Source: Sanderia malayensis
Taxonomy: Eukaryota > Cnidaria > Scyphozoa > Semaeostomeae > Pelagiidae
Assembly: GCA_013076295.1 (NCBI GenBank)
Contig: RQOL01000540.1
Location: 124,001-188,000, forward strand
Length of the DNA: 64,000 bases
Direction: 5' to 3'
In this document: in pieces, positions 63,966 to 64,000 of the stretch
How the letters are laid out: each line of letters opens with the position of its first letter
How positions within the stretch are numbered: position 1 is the first letter of the stretch
Notes under the pieces: model-generated
Seen by the model: only the letters and a program-made list of their open reading frames with translations
What the model was told of the DNA's origin: nothing
The model's database searches: none
Translations under genes and position numbers: made by a program

Positions 63966-64000
63966 CAAAAATTTTAATGGGAAAATATATGATATATTGT

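Overview
The window is animal nuclear DNA. It has short canonical GT/AG exons in AT-rich introns, many tandem arrays, small transposon remnants and a block of CCCTAA (TTAGGG) repeats. It holds four protein genes that can be named. Three have many exons on the minus strand: an APC homologue (3' end beyond the left edge), a class I bHLH E protein (TCF3/TCF4/TCF12, Daughterless type) and a SIN3 corepressor. The fourth is a single-exon plus-strand UQCRQ (complex III subunit 8). Having one E-protein gene and strongly diverged disordered regions beside well-kept domains suggests an invertebrate. A tunicate is my best guess, but it is only a guess.

Layout: 1-14281 APC (minus). 14282-15000 a compact promoter shared head to head with UQCRQ (15001-15255, plus). 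15256-16653 a convergent intergenic gap. 16654-36046 E protein (minus). 36047-39430 intergenic, with an inverted minisatellite. 39431-56143 SIN3 coding region (minus), probably with a 5' untranslated exon near 58.67 kb. 57.5-58.4 kb the 3' end of a LINE. 59-64 kb a repeat-rich stretch (interstitial telomere repeats, a tRNA-like SINE fragment, tandem repeats) with two weak candidate plus-strand first exons.

I built the gene models by joining exons with compatible splice sites and phases. APC gives about 2192 open codons with no stop before the left edge. The E protein gives 601 residues counted from its second recognised exon. SIN3 gives about 1295 residues, close to the usual animal length. 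Base positions were counted by hand, so a splice site could be off by one or two.

APC is the scaffold of the beta-catenin destruction complex, SIN3 is the histone-deacetylase corepressor scaffold, E proteins are bHLH dimer partners, and UQCRQ is a respiratory-chain subunit. Nothing shows that they form one pathway; the neighbourhood looks like ordinary gene order. The most interesting points are: a tandemly duplicated exon-pair module with SxIP and TPPW motifs in APC; an inverted copy of part of the SIN3 last exon in a SIN3 intron, between 25-bp direct repeats; a tandem splice donor in the bHLH loop of the E protein; a 33-nt exon inside SIN3 PAH2; and a 23-bp satellite that fills several short introns.
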